Source of the DNA: Bacteroidia bacterium
GTDB taxonomy: Bacteria; Bacteroidota; Bacteroidia; Flavobacteriales_E; Vicingaceae
DNA: 64,000 nt
Assembly (NCBI GenBank): GCA_030433355.1
Contig: JAUIMG010000001.1
Location: 310,001-374,000, forward strand
Direction of reading: 5' to 3'
Shown: positions 36,153 to 45,419 of the stretch, in pieces
Position numbering within the stretch: the stretch's first letter is position 1
Layout of the letters: every line of letters begins with the position of its first letter
Made by a program: the position numbers and the translations under genes
Notes under the pieces: generated by a model
The model's input: only the letters and a program-made list of their open reading frames with translations
Database searches by the model: none
Told to the model about the DNA's origin: nothing

Positions 36153-37886
36153 TTAGTTCTCCTTGCTTTCTATTTTCTCACCCTTTTTAAACTTCACTTC
36201 TCTTTTTAAAGCACCTCCATTTTTCTCATAGAATTTAAACACTCCATCTGGCATCCCTTCTTTATAAAACTTTTCACTTTCTAGCATTCCTTCTTCGTAA
36301 TAGGTAGTAGTCTTTCCATTTATTCTACCCTTAGTATAATTGGCTTCCATCATTTTATTGCCATTATCGTAATAATAAAGCCAAAGTCCATCTTGTTTCC
36401 CTTCTACATAATTACCCTCATCCCTTAATTTACCATTGGCATACCAACTCTTTCTTAAGCCATCTAATAGTCCTTCTTTATAATTTTCTTCTAATTCTTG
36501 CGCTCCTCTTTCATTCCAATACTTCCAATTCCCAGATTTCTCACCATCCAAATAATTTCCTTGATAGCGCATTTCGCCTGTTGGATACCAACCATTCCAT
36601 TGTCCAACCATTTGACCAGCTTCGTAAGATCCTTCATCTTGTTGGTTTCCATCCGAATAATAGGTAAACCACCTGCCGTCTTCTAAGCCGTTTTTATATT
36701 TTCCTTCAATAATTAAAGTGCCGTTTTCATGCCATGTTCTCCAAGTACTGTCTTTTTTATCCGCATCAAAAAAGCCGCTTTTCCATTTCTCACCTCCTAG
36801 GTAATAATAATCCCATGGCCCTTGTTTTTTACCTTCCCAAAATTCACCTGCAGACAAAAGCTGCAAGGTATCTTTATAATAATAGGCCCATTTGCCATTT
36901 TGCTCTCCAGATAAAAAGCTACCTTCCATATCTAGTAATCCACTTTCTCTATACCATTTCCAATCTCCTGTTTTCTCCCCTCCTGCATATTGGCCTTCCT
37001 CTAGCAAGGTTCCTCTTTCATTCCATGCTTTAAACGCACCAGTTTTCTTGCCATTTTTATAGGTCTCTTCTTTCTTTTTCTTGCCATTAGAAAAGTAATA
37101 CTCCCATAATCCATCTTTTTGATCCTCTACAAAATTGCCCGTGTATTCTAGTTTCCCATTTTCAAAATAAGATTCCCATTTACCATTTGCCAAGCCATTT
37201 TTAAAGGTTTTTTTAGAAAGAAGTCTTCCCGTTTCTGTGTAAGTATTCCACACTCCTTCTTTAACATAGTTCTCATAAAATCCCTCTAATTTCAAATTTT
37301 GGTTTTCATGGTATTCTATGATTTTGCCTTTCCCATTTTCCAATAATGGTTTCCCAAACTTGTCATTAAAAGCAATCACCTTTACACCAAGACTATCGTA
37401 CTCTTCTTTCAGCTTTGATGTGCCATCAGAGTAAAAAGACTCCCAAACACCTTCCTTTCTATCATTATTGTAATTGCCATATTGCTTAATTCTTCCGTTG
37501 TCGTAATAGAAAGTCCATTCCCCATTTTTATAGCCTTTTTTGTACAAACCAATTAATTCAGGTTGACCATTTCTATAATAAGTAGTAAAGGCACTATCTC
37601 GTTTTGCATTGGTAAAATTTCCTACCTCACTTTTTTCTCCATTCTCAAAATAACGTCGATAAGGCCCATTCAATTCACCAAAAACATAATTAACCTCTTC
37701 CACTAAAGTACCTTCTTGATTATAGAATTTCCATAATCCATCTTCTACTCCTCCTTGGATGAGAACACCTTCCGCTTTAACCTTACCATTGGTCCACATA
37801 TACTGTGTATTCTCTTGAGCTATTAAAAGCGATGAAGAAATAATGGCTGTGAGTAAAAAGAAAGTTTGTAGCATTTTTTTATTCAT
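36153..37886 (-). CDS. MORN/YwqK repeat protein with signal peptide
   Basis: 577 residues. A signal peptide (MNKKMLQTFFLLTAIISSS) is followed by about 23 tandem copies of a 22-24 residue unit, of the form WxxYYxNGxLxxEGxYxxGxxDGxW, which is the MORN_2/YwqK repeat. The repeats cover nearly the whole mature protein as an extended beta array; the product is secreted or periplasmic. Some YwqK proteins are annotated as immunity proteins, but here no toxin gene is adjacent. A TAacTTTG box lies five bases before the ATG. A second gene of this family begins at 63591. Confidence 0.88.
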   Translation of the reverse strand: MNKKMLQTFFLLTAIISSSLLIAQENTQYMWTNGKVKAEGVLIQGGVEDGLWKFYNQEGTLVEEVNYVFGELNGPYRRYFENGEKSEVGNFTNAKRDSAFTTYYRNGQPELIGLYKKGYKNGEWTFYYDNGRIKQYGNYNNDRKEGVWESFYSDGTSKLKEEYDSLGVKVIAFNDKFGKPLLENGKGKIIEYHENQNLKLEGFYENYVKEGVWNTYTETGRLLSKKTFKNGLANGKWESYFENGKLEYTGNFVEDQKDGLWEYYFSNGKKKKEETYKNGKKTGAFKAWNERGTLLEEGQYAGGEKTGDWKWYRESGLLDMEGSFLSGEQNGKWAYYYKDTLQLLSAGEFWEGKKQGPWDYYYLGGEKWKSGFFDADKKDSTWRTWHENGTLIIEGKYKNGLEDGRWFTYYSDGNQQDEGSYEAGQMVGQWNGWYPTGEMRYQGNYLDGEKSGNWKYWNERGAQELEENYKEGLLDGLRKSWYANGKLRDEGNYVEGKQDGLWLYYYDNGNKMMEANYTKGRINGKTTTYYEEGMLESEKFYKEGMPDGVFKFYEKNGGALKREVKFKKGEKIESKEN

Positions 37887-37891
37887 AGATT

Positions 37892-37899
37892 CAAAGTTA
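37892..37899 (-). promoter_or_regulatory. TAnnTTTG -7 box five bases before the MORN gene
   Basis: TAACTTTG on the minus strand, then AATCT and the ATG at 37886. A TTTG lies 23 bases upstream (37923-37926), slightly far for -33. Confidence 0.45.
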
Positions 37900-38007
37900 A
37901 AAGAAAGCTATTTGTAATCTAACAAATATCTAGAGCAATTACTAACAATAGAGCATGGATTCATAATTGAAGGCAGAGATTTATTTTTCATTTATCTTTA
38001 CCACCAA

Positions 38008-38766
38008 ATGAATAAGGCCCCTTTAGTTATTGCGCACCGCGGCGCCTCTGGTTTAGCTCCTGAAAATACTTTGGCTGCTTTTCAAAAAGCTATTGATATT
38101 GGTGTAGATCGAATTGAAATGGATTTGCGCCAAACCATTGATGGAGAGGTAGTAGTAATCCACGACAAAACCATGATGCGCACGACCAACGGTTGGGGAA
38201 GTATTCGGAAAACGAGTTTAAAAAAACTTAAAAGATATAGCGCAGGTTCTTGGTTTCACCATGAATTTTCTCAAGAAAAAGTGCCCACTTTTAGAGAAGT
38301 GTTAGAGTTGGTAAACGGCCAAACTACTTTACTGCTAGAGATAAAAGAAGGCAGTCCTTACCACCATGGTATTGAAAAAAACATTATCAAATTAGTGAAT
38401 GAATACAAAGCAAACGATTGGTGTATCGTACAATCTTTTAATGATGGTGTTCTAAAAAACTTTAGAGGCTTGCCTGAGTTTGATACCGACATCCAGAAGC
38501 TTTTTGCTGCATTTATTCCCGTTGCACCATTTTATGGAGGAAGCCGTTTTTCTTACAAAAGATTAAAGCGCTATGAGTTTGCCAATGAGGTAAATGTGAA
38601 TTACAAATATGTAAATCCAAGGGTGGTAAGAAAAATACACCAAATGGGAAAGAAGATTAATATTTGGACGGTAAATGAATCTAAAAATTTAGAGAAGTAT
38701 GTTAATATGGGAGTGGATGGTATTATTACGGATTATCCAAATCGACTGCGAGATATAATTAAATAG
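38008..38766 (+). CDS. Glycerophosphodiester phosphodiesterase
   Basis: 252 residues, TIM-barrel GDPD domain, no signal peptide, so a cytoplasmic UgpQ-type enzyme. It releases glycerol 3-phosphate from deacylated phospholipids. Catalytic and metal-binding residues are clear: His10-Arg11 (IAHRGASG), Glu37 and Asp39 (IEMDLRQT), His52 (VIHDKTMMRTTNG), and EIKE near 111. The substrate-binding NIWTVNE and DGIITDYP blocks close the barrel. It overlaps the last eight bases of a convergent small gene. Confidence 0.92.
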   Translation: MNKAPLVIAHRGASGLAPENTLAAFQKAIDIGVDRIEMDLRQTIDGEVVVIHDKTMMRTTNGWGSIRKTSLKKLKRYSAGSWFHHEFSQEKVPTFREVLELVNGQTTLLLEIKEGSPYHHGIEKNIIKLVNEYKANDWCIVQSFNDGVLKNFRGLPEFDTDIQKLFAAFIPVAPFYGGSRFSYKRLKRYEFANEVNVNYKYVNPRVVRKIHQMGKKINIWTVNESKNLEKYVNMGVDGIITDYPNRLRDIIK

Positions 38767-38956
38767 TCTTCTTTTTAGACCTTCTTCCTAAATACAGCAA
38801 TAATATACCTATAACAAAAAGCCCAATTTTAAAACTATAACTACTCTCATAGTAAGAGATATCATTTACGAAATTGTACTCAAAATGTATCCCGCTTACA
38901 ATAGCCCAAATAATAGCAATAATTCCAAGAAGATATAATAATCTAGATAAAGGCAT
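38759..38956 (-). CDS. Small two-helix membrane protein
   Basis: 65 residues with two hydrophobic segments (about 5-22 and 43-58) and a basic C-terminus (GRRSKKK). No family is recognised. It follows the 440-residue glycosyltransferase by 20 bases on the same strand and overlaps the convergent GDPD gene by eight bases. Its membrane character and operon position argue that it is a real gene. Confidence 0.6.
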   Translation of the reverse strand: MPLSRLLYLLGIIAIIWAIVSGIHFEYNFVNDISYYESSYSFKIGLFVIGILLLYLGRRSKKKTI

Positions 38957-38976
38957 ATTCTTTATTTTTTACTAAG

Positions 38977-40299
38977 CTATTCTCTATTTTTCAAAATTGC
39001 AAATGATTGCTTTTTCTGAACGAGCTCATAAATCAAAAAGCCCAATAGTGAAATATATTCTATTGCTATAAGAGTGTGGCTTTCTTGATAATCGGCATTG
39101 GAATAGGCAAAATAAGAAAGAAAAGCCAAAAAGGACCAAAGTATAGCAAAACGATACGAAGTAAACACACAAAAGAAAACTAGCATTCCAACATACCAGG
39201 GATGCACTGTGCTTGCCAATAAATAATAGGCAAGTAGGCTGAACAACATAACTTCAAAAAAGGATTGCCCAAGCAATTTCTTCTTTCTTAGTTGAAGAAA
39301 TAGCATAATTCCAATGGCAATTTTAGAAAGTATTGGGCCAACAGTTTGTATTGGATTATAGCCTATTATAGCCTCCCCAATCTCTCTAATTAAATAATAA
39401 ACACTTGCATTAAACTCAAAGATTTTAAAGTATAGGTCTACAGAACTTTTAAAGTTAAACCAGCTTTCCAAATTCAATAAAGGGAAAAATAACAATAAGC
39501 TACTTGCAGCAATTGTGAAATAAAATAGAAGTGCTTTCTTTAGTTGGAGTTTTCTAATAAAAGCTGCGATTAACAGTAATGGAACTAATTTTATTCCAAT
39601 GGCAATAGCCCAAGAAATTGCAGAGAAAATGATTCTGTTCTTTTGCATTAACCATATAGATAATGACAAAAATAATATGACAAATGCTTCAAAATGCAAC
39701 CCCCCAACAAACTCAATGATGCAAAGTGGGTTAAAAAAGTAAAGGGTTGCGTTTTTTTCTTGTAAACTATTATTTTTCAAAATAGCTCTTATCAAAAGAA
39801 AGGTTAATACCTCTGAGAGAATAATGAGAAGACGTAAAACAAGGATGTTTCCTAGAATAGAGTTTGGGCTAAGCCAAACAGAAAAGGCATAAATACCTTG
39901 GGTAATAGGAGGGTAAACCGAATAATAATTTGGACTATTCATTCCAGCTAACAAATCCTCCTTATTGGGGAACTCTATAGCAACTTCAGTAGGCAAAAAA
40001 TCATAAGGGTTGACTCCATTCATTACCAAATGACCATCCCAGATAAATCGAAAATAATCATCAGACAAATTTGGAATAGCTACCAAAAATGCAAGCCGAA
40101 AAAGTACGCCTATTAAAAGAATTTGTTTCCAGTGCCAAGCTTTGCTTTGCTGAAAAAGGAATATATAGCCGACAAACAAGGCCGAAATCCCTGCGATTAA
40201 AAAAGGGAAATTGCTTCTTTCTAAAAAGTTGCCAAGGTAGAAATAGAGTGCAAGCATTAAAAGAAGAACACCGACTCTTTTTATTTGGCTGCCCTCCAT
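38977..40299 (-). CDS. GT87-type polyprenyl-phosphate-sugar glycosyltransferase, integral membrane
   Basis: 440 residues with about eleven hydrophobic segments. It resembles the GT-C fold DUF2029/GT87 mannosyltransferases, which take sugar from a polyprenyl-phosphate donor: an acidic pair follows the first loop (NLSDDYFRFIWDGHLVMNGVNPYDF near 78-102), then NPLCIIEFVGGLHFEAFVI, and HPWYVGMLVF near 378-387. Acceptor and sugar are unknown. It starts one base after the upstream GT2 stop. It belongs to the six-gene run with an FAD oxidoreductase and membrane Fe-S protein. Confidence 0.75.
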   Translation of the reverse strand: MEGSQIKRVGVLLLMLALYFYLGNFLERSNFPFLIAGISALFVGYIFLFQQSKAWHWKQILLIGVLFRLAFLVAIPNLSDDYFRFIWDGHLVMNGVNPYDFLPTEVAIEFPNKEDLLAGMNSPNYYSVYPPITQGIYAFSVWLSPNSILGNILVLRLLIILSEVLTFLLIRAILKNNSLQEKNATLYFFNPLCIIEFVGGLHFEAFVILFLSLSIWLMQKNRIIFSAISWAIAIGIKLVPLLLIAAFIRKLQLKKALLFYFTIAASSLLLFFPLLNLESWFNFKSSVDLYFKIFEFNASVYYLIREIGEAIIGYNPIQTVGPILSKIAIGIMLFLQLRKKKLLGQSFFEVMLFSLLAYYLLASTVHPWYVGMLVFFCVFTSYRFAILWSFLAFLSYFAYSNADYQESHTLIAIEYISLLGFLIYELVQKKQSFAILKNRE

Positions 40300-40300
40300 T

Positions 40301-41782
40301 TTAAGCTCTTATTTTAAGCGAATGGCTTATGGTGTAGTATGAAACAGTAAAGAATCCCAAGAACAACATAAGATGAAAAGGAAGAAGGGCAAAATCTTGG
40401 TACTTAAATGCTAATAAAATGGCTCCAAAGAAGTAAAAAACCAAAAGCACCTCAGCAATACTAGTCCAAGAAATCTTTCTTTTTAAATAGCTATTGTTTG
40501 TCCAACTACTCTTTTTCGAATCCAATAAATTAAACTTTGGAGTTCTTATAAAAGCACTCTTCTTCCCAAAATAACCTTCTAAGACAGCAACCGCATTATG
40601 CAGCGACATTCCCATAGAAATAGATAAGAATGTAGGAAATTGATATAGAAAAGTACCTAAACGTTTCCAAAAACGATCTTCTTTTCTGCTTTCAGAATAC
40701 CAATAAAAAAGAGCTAAAATTGGGAGAGTAATTAAGAATACACTAGCTACTTTAAACAACAAATTATATTGCACGTATTCATGCTTTATAATTAGCATTG
40801 GCAAACTCAAAACTGCCAAGATGACTATGCAAATAAAAACGGCCGAATTCATTAAATGAAAGACAGCATTCACTTTTGTGGGAAAAGAAATTGTAGCATC
40901 TTTCAATACTTTCTTAAGGTTCTTTCGCGTGCACTCCGCCGCTCCTTTATTCCATCTAAATTGCTGATTCTTAAGAGCATTCATTTCTGCAGGCAATTCT
41001 GCCGGAGCTCCTACTTCTTCAACAAATAGAAACTTCCAGCCTTTCAATTGCGCTCTATAGCTCAAATCAAGATCTTCCGTCAAAGTATCTGACTGCCAAC
41101 CTCCACCATCTATTATTGCTTGCTTGCGCCACACTCCAGCTGTTCCATTAAAATTAATGAAGTGATTACCTGCATTTCTACCCCCTTGCTCTATAGAGAA
41201 GTGGGCATCTAAGGCAAAAGCTTGCATTTTGGTAAGGACGGAGTGGTTTTCATTTAAATGCTCCCATCTGCTTTGCACCATTCCAATCTCGGCGTTTTGA
41301 AGATTTGGAATCATTTTTTTTAAAAAGTCAGCTTTTGGAATAAAGTCAGCATCGAAAATGGCTATAAATTCCCCTTCTGCTATATCTAAGCCATAGGCTA
41401 AAGCTCCCGCTTTAAAGCCTTCTCTGTTAGGCCTCCTAATTAATTTTATATTCGAACCTCCCTCTAGAGCATTTAGTTTTTTCTGAATAATAGCTGTAGT
41501 ATCATCGGTGGAATCATCTAAAATTTGAATCTCTAATTTATCCTTAGGATAATCTAAAGCCAAAACTGCATCAATTAAACGTTCTGCTACATACCTTTCA
41601 TTAAACAAAGGTAATTGCAAAGTCACCATGGGAAAACTCTTTTCCTTGGTAACTGAATTTATCCTCTCCTCAAGATTACGCTTGTATGTTTTATAGTTAA
41701 ATACCAATTGCAATTGCACCAAACTGTAAATGAATACAAATAGCAGAGCAAGTCCATAAATTATGATTGCGATGACTTCCAA
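40301..41782 (-). CDS. Membrane GT2 glycosyltransferase, cellulose-synthase-like
   Basis: 493 residues. One N-terminal membrane segment (2-28) precedes a GT-A domain with the family-2 acidic motifs: Asp89-Asp90 (QILDDSTDDT), FDADFIP near 137-143, TEDLDLSYRAQ near 231-241 and the Q(Q/R)xRW motif QQFRW near 270-274. Four more membrane segments fill the C-terminus. All catalytic marks of a processive or single-transfer beta-glycosyltransferase are present; closest in type to CESA-like and glucomannan-synthase-like GT2. The start is TTG at 41782: an in-frame stop lies six codons upstream and the next ATG would delete the first membrane helix. Confidence 0.82.
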   Translation of the reverse strand: MEVIAIIIYGLALLFVFIYSLVQLQLVFNYKTYKRNLEERINSVTKEKSFPMVTLQLPLFNERYVAERLIDAVLALDYPKDKLEIQILDDSTDDTTAIIQKKLNALEGGSNIKLIRRPNREGFKAGALAYGLDIAEGEFIAIFDADFIPKADFLKKMIPNLQNAEIGMVQSRWEHLNENHSVLTKMQAFALDAHFSIEQGGRNAGNHFINFNGTAGVWRKQAIIDGGGWQSDTLTEDLDLSYRAQLKGWKFLFVEEVGAPAELPAEMNALKNQQFRWNKGAAECTRKNLKKVLKDATISFPTKVNAVFHLMNSAVFICIVILAVLSLPMLIIKHEYVQYNLLFKVASVFLITLPILALFYWYSESRKEDRFWKRLGTFLYQFPTFLSISMGMSLHNAVAVLEGYFGKKSAFIRTPKFNLLDSKKSSWTNNSYLKRKISWTSIAEVLLVFYFFGAILLAFKYQDFALLPFHLMLFLGFFTVSYYTISHSLKIRA

Positions 41783-41797
41783 ATATTGATTTATTTT

Positions 41798-42490
41798 TTA
41801 TGCATATTTCAAAATTGTAGATATAATTTTATATCCCGCTAAAAATGTCCCTTTAATCGTTCCGCTAATTTTCGAAAAGCCAATTCTATTTTTATAATCT
41901 ACAGCCACTTCGCAATAGTTCATTTTTTGCTTTACCGCTTTTAACTGCATTTCTACTGTCCATCCATAGGTAGTATCCTGCATATCTAGGTCTAATAGCT
42001 TTTGAAACTTCATTGCTCTAAAAGGACCTAAATCACTAAATCTAGCACCATAAAACACTTTTAATAAAAACGTAGCTAATGCGTTCCCAAAAATTTGTGG
42101 TATTGTCATGGAGCCTTTCTCTCTCTTTCCCAAAGCTCTGGAACCTATAACCATATCCATATTATTTTCAAGAATAGGCTTTACTAGCTCATGCATTTGG
42201 TTTGGGTAATCTGAATAATCTGCATCGATAAAAACGACGATATCGGCCTTACTTTCTTTCTGTTTTAGATATTCAATTCCAGTTAAACAAGCCTTTCCAT
42301 AACCTTTTTGTGGCTCAAACAAAACCGTTGCTCCGGCAGCTCTGGCATTTTTAGAGGTTTCATCTGTTGAGTTGTTGTTCACTACTATAATCTCTCTAAC
42401 CAAATCTTTAGGTATGTCTGCTATCACTTTTCCTACTGCGTTCTCCTCATTGAATGCAGGAATCAGTACATCTATCTTACTTTTTATCAC
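41798..42490 (-). CDS. GT2 polyprenyl-phosphate sugar synthase (DPM1-like)
   Basis: 230 residues, soluble GT-A domain only. IDVLIPAFNEENAVG (6-20), VVNNNSTDETS (37-47) and IDADYSDYPNQ (88-98) are the donor-site motifs; MVIGSRALGKREKGSM and LGPFRAMKF follow the DPM1/GtrB pattern. Such enzymes load a sugar from a nucleotide donor onto polyprenyl phosphate for use by membrane GT-C enzymes, two of which are encoded nearby. The start is GTG directly after the stop of the upstream Fe-S gene (TAAGTG), indicating coupling. Confidence 0.85.
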   Translation of the reverse strand: MIKSKIDVLIPAFNEENAVGKVIADIPKDLVREIIVVNNNSTDETSKNARAAGATVLFEPQKGYGKACLTGIEYLKQKESKADIVVFIDADYSDYPNQMHELVKPILENNMDMVIGSRALGKREKGSMTIPQIFGNALATFLLKVFYGARFSDLGPFRAMKFQKLLDLDMQDTTYGWTVEMQLKAVKQKMNYCEVAVDYKNRIGFSKISGTIKGTFLAGYKIISTILKYA

Positions 42491-44074
42491 TTAGAAATTC
42501 AACTTTGGTCCATTGTTGCCAAAAGTAATTGGCTTATCTTCATATCTGCTTGCTCCTGTGTCTTTGCCGTTCTCTAACTTCAAAACTCCCCTTGGACATA
42601 CAGCCGAACAAATACCGCAACCCACACAAGAAGAACGAACGATGTTTTGTCCTTTTTGTGCGTAGGCTTTCACATCTATTCCCATTTCGCAATAGGTAGA
42701 ACAATTACCACAAGAAATACATTGACCGCCATTGGTGGTAATTCTAAATCTTGAAAAAAGTCTTTGTTGTAAGCCTAAAATTGCCGCCATTGGACAACCA
42801 AATCTGCACCAAACTCTATTTCCCATAATGGGATAAAAGCCAGTTCCTATTACTCCAGAAAAGATAGAGCCGATTAAAAATCCATAAGAGCTTCTTAAAC
42901 TCTCTGCTTCAATAAAAAAGATTTGATTGCTAGCTGAAGAAAGGTGAATTCCAAAAAGTGCAAGTAAAATTACAGTGGTTCCGATCATTCCATAACGAGC
43001 ATCTTTTGCTAATTCCTCTCTTTTAAAAAACCAGATCAAAGAGAATACAGTCAAAACTAGGGCTCCAACAAAAATCAAAAAGCTGTCTTTTGTTAGCCAA
43101 TACTTAGTGTCATCATATCCTAGATAGGTAGAAACCACAGCAGTTGTCATCACTACTACAAAAACGAGAACGAGATGGATTAACCATCGTTCAATTTTCC
43201 AAGCCTTGCTGCTCTTATCTGAAAGATGACGAAAGGAATCACCTGCAGTTTCAGCCAAACCACCACAACCACAAACCCAAGAGCAATACCAGCGCTTACC
43301 ATAGAAATAAGTTAACAAAGGAGTAATCACCAAAATAGAAATAACTCCGAAAATCAATAAGGCCAGTCCAACATTTCCAGAATTAATAAAAGCATCTACT
43401 CTGTATTGCTCAAAATTGTAGTAGTTCAATGGCCAAACATTTTTTAAATCATAATAGGGCAATTGTAAATTATCGCCATTCAAGCGAGCCATAACTTCAG
43501 GAATAATGAAAGCAAATGCCGTTTGAAAAAACATAACACTTGCCGTTCTAATTTTTTGATATCTGTTGTGACGATACTTCCAAATAAATTTAAGTCCAAA
43601 GGCTAAAATCGCAAGCGTGTATAAGGTTCCATAAACAAACCATTGACTTGCTGAATTACCACTTAACAACTTACTTAAAGGATCAAAGAGAGCTATGAGT
43701 CCAGCATTATTCCCCACTCTCAGACCCAATAATTCTGGATAGAAATAAAGAATGATATAAAAAGAAGTTAAGGATACTCCAGCTAGCCAGGCCAAGACCC
43801 CTCTATTGGCAATACTATTAAACCACAATTGATGGTTTTTAATTCCCTCCGAATGGTTAGCATATAATCCATAAGAATAGGAAACAATTCCAAAAGAAAT
43901 ACCGCCTAATGAAATCGATAAAAAGTAGCCAAAGGAAGAACTAATTTGGTTTAGGGAAGCTAGAATCAATATAATCATCCCAGACCAGCCAAAAAAAAGC
44001 CCAACTCTTTGGAAGCTATTTAAGTTAGAAGGCGGTCCACTGACCAAACTCATGTCTTTAGATAATTCATTCAT
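42491..44074 (-). CDS. Polytopic membrane protein with two [4Fe-4S] ferredoxin motifs (NapH/NosR-like)
   Basis: 527 residues with about ten membrane segments. Two cysteine motifs in the membrane region (CSWVCGCGGLAE near 268 and VWCRFGCPMAA near 424) match the Fer4_5 NapH/NosR/CcoG pattern. Two ferredoxin motifs follow in the C-terminus (CISCGNCSTYC and CVGCGICSAVCPRG). It should carry electrons across or along the inner membrane. No denitrification or cytochrome-oxidase genes are nearby. The neighbours are an FAD/NAD oxidoreductase two bases upstream and glycosyltransferases downstream, an unusual setting for this family. Confidence 0.82.
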   Translation of the reverse strand: MNELSKDMSLVSGPPSNLNSFQRVGLFFGWSGMIILILASLNQISSSFGYFLSISLGGISFGIVSYSYGLYANHSEGIKNHQLWFNSIANRGVLAWLAGVSLTSFYIILYFYPELLGLRVGNNAGLIALFDPLSKLLSGNSASQWFVYGTLYTLAILAFGLKFIWKYRHNRYQKIRTASVMFFQTAFAFIIPEVMARLNGDNLQLPYYDLKNVWPLNYYNFEQYRVDAFINSGNVGLALLIFGVISILVITPLLTYFYGKRWYCSWVCGCGGLAETAGDSFRHLSDKSSKAWKIERWLIHLVLVFVVVMTTAVVSTYLGYDDTKYWLTKDSFLIFVGALVLTVFSLIWFFKREELAKDARYGMIGTTVILLALFGIHLSSASNQIFFIEAESLRSSYGFLIGSIFSGVIGTGFYPIMGNRVWCRFGCPMAAILGLQQRLFSRFRITTNGGQCISCGNCSTYCEMGIDVKAYAQKGQNIVRSSCVGCGICSAVCPRGVLKLENGKDTGASRYEDKPITFGNNGPKLNF

Positions 44075-44076
44075 AA

Positions 44077-45384
44077 TTATGCACTTACTGCTGATTTAGA
44101 AAATTGAGTCCTTAATTCCTTTTGAATTTCTTTAAATGGTGTTTTAAAGGTTTCCGGATCAAAATTAGCTTGTGTCAAATTTTCAATCACTTCTTCTATG
44201 TTTGCCCCCTTATTCAACCAATGATCAAATACTACATGGCGCATTCGAATTCCAAAAACATTCACTCCCAAAAAAGTATTGCTCCCTTTCTCATAAACCA
44301 ATTTCAAGCAGCGATCGTTCTTTTCACTTTCCCAATAAAGGCAGGCTTCATTTTCTTTTAAATTGGCGTTTACCAGTCCATAGGTTTGGTATTCAATTTC
44401 AAAAAACTTAGCAGAGTTAAACCAATGCCCTGGTTGGTAAGAGGTATCTTGCTCGCATATGGTTTTCGCTAAGGTTTCTCCCATCATTTTACCGGTATAC
44501 CAAACTTGCTCTATATTTTTTCTTCCTGTTGGATGAACTTTAAATTCAGCGCAATCGCCAATAGCGTAAACATTAGAAATATTAGTTCTTAAAAAAGCGT
44601 CTACCAAAACCCCTCTATTCCATTCAATTTTACTGTCTTTCAAAAAAGAAATATTAGGGCTAACTCCTGCGGTTAATCCAACAAACTGACATTCTATCAA
44701 TTCTCCGCTCTTTGTTTTTATAGCTTTTGCTCTTCCATTCGCATCGGCAATAACCTCTTCTAATTCTGTGTTGAATCTTAAATCTACTCCATGATATTGG
44801 ATGTGTTTAGATATTAAGTCTCCTTCTTCTTTTGGAAGAATATTACCCCAAAATCTGCTTTCTCTCACCAAAAAAGTAACTTCAATACCTCTTACTAAGA
44901 GCATTTCAGCCATCTCCACTCCAATTAATCCTCCACCAACAATTACAGCCTTTTCAATCCCTTTGGTATTCTTTTCCATGCTTTCCAAATCCTGCCAGCT
45001 ATATAAGCCCTGCACACCTTCTAAATCTTGACCCTTCCATCCAAATTTATTTGGTTTTGATCCAGTTGCAATAATTAGCTCATTGTAATTAATTGTAGCA
45101 TTAGAAGATAAATGCAATTGATTTTTCTCTACATCTACTCTTTCTACAAAATCAAAAACTAAGTCAATTCTGTTCTTTTCCCAAAAATCGTCTTCATAGG
45201 GCTTTATGTGTTCAGGCTTCATATGCCCCATATATACATACATCAAGGCTGTTCTTGAAAAGAAATACTTAGTTTCTGCAGAAATTATAGTGATTTTGTA
45301 GTTTGACCTTTTTCGAATATGGCGGGCAGCAGTAACTCCTGAAATGCCATTTCCTATAATTACTATTCTTTTATCTTCTTGCAT
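44077..45384 (-). CDS. NAD(P)/FAD-dependent pyridine-nucleotide oxidoreductase
   Basis: 435 residues. The FAD-binding GNGISG (11-16) and NAD-binding VGGGLIGVEMAE (about 149-160) dinucleotide folds and the YAIGDCAE motif near 293-300 define the rubredoxin-reductase/nitrite-reductase-like family. No redox-active CxxxxC disulfide is seen at the FAD domain, so it probably hands electrons to a protein partner. The obvious candidate is the membrane Fe-S protein encoded two bases downstream. It heads the six-gene run; its start is 35 bases from the divergent TMTC-like gene. Confidence 0.85.
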   Translation of the reverse strand: MQEDKRIVIIGNGISGVTAARHIRKRSNYKITIISAETKYFFSRTALMYVYMGHMKPEHIKPYEDDFWEKNRIDLVFDFVERVDVEKNQLHLSSNATINYNELIIATGSKPNKFGWKGQDLEGVQGLYSWQDLESMEKNTKGIEKAVIVGGGLIGVEMAEMLLVRGIEVTFLVRESRFWGNILPKEEGDLISKHIQYHGVDLRFNTELEEVIADANGRAKAIKTKSGELIECQFVGLTAGVSPNISFLKDSKIEWNRGVLVDAFLRTNISNVYAIGDCAEFKVHPTGRKNIEQVWYTGKMMGETLAKTICEQDTSYQPGHWFNSAKFFEIEYQTYGLVNANLKENEACLYWESEKNDRCLKLVYEKGSNTFLGVNVFGIRMRHVVFDHWLNKGANIEEVIENLTQANFDPETFKTPFKEIQKELRTQFSKSAVSA

Positions 45385-45419
45385 GGGAGTTCAAAGTAAA
45401 TATAAACTCGTAAAATTGT

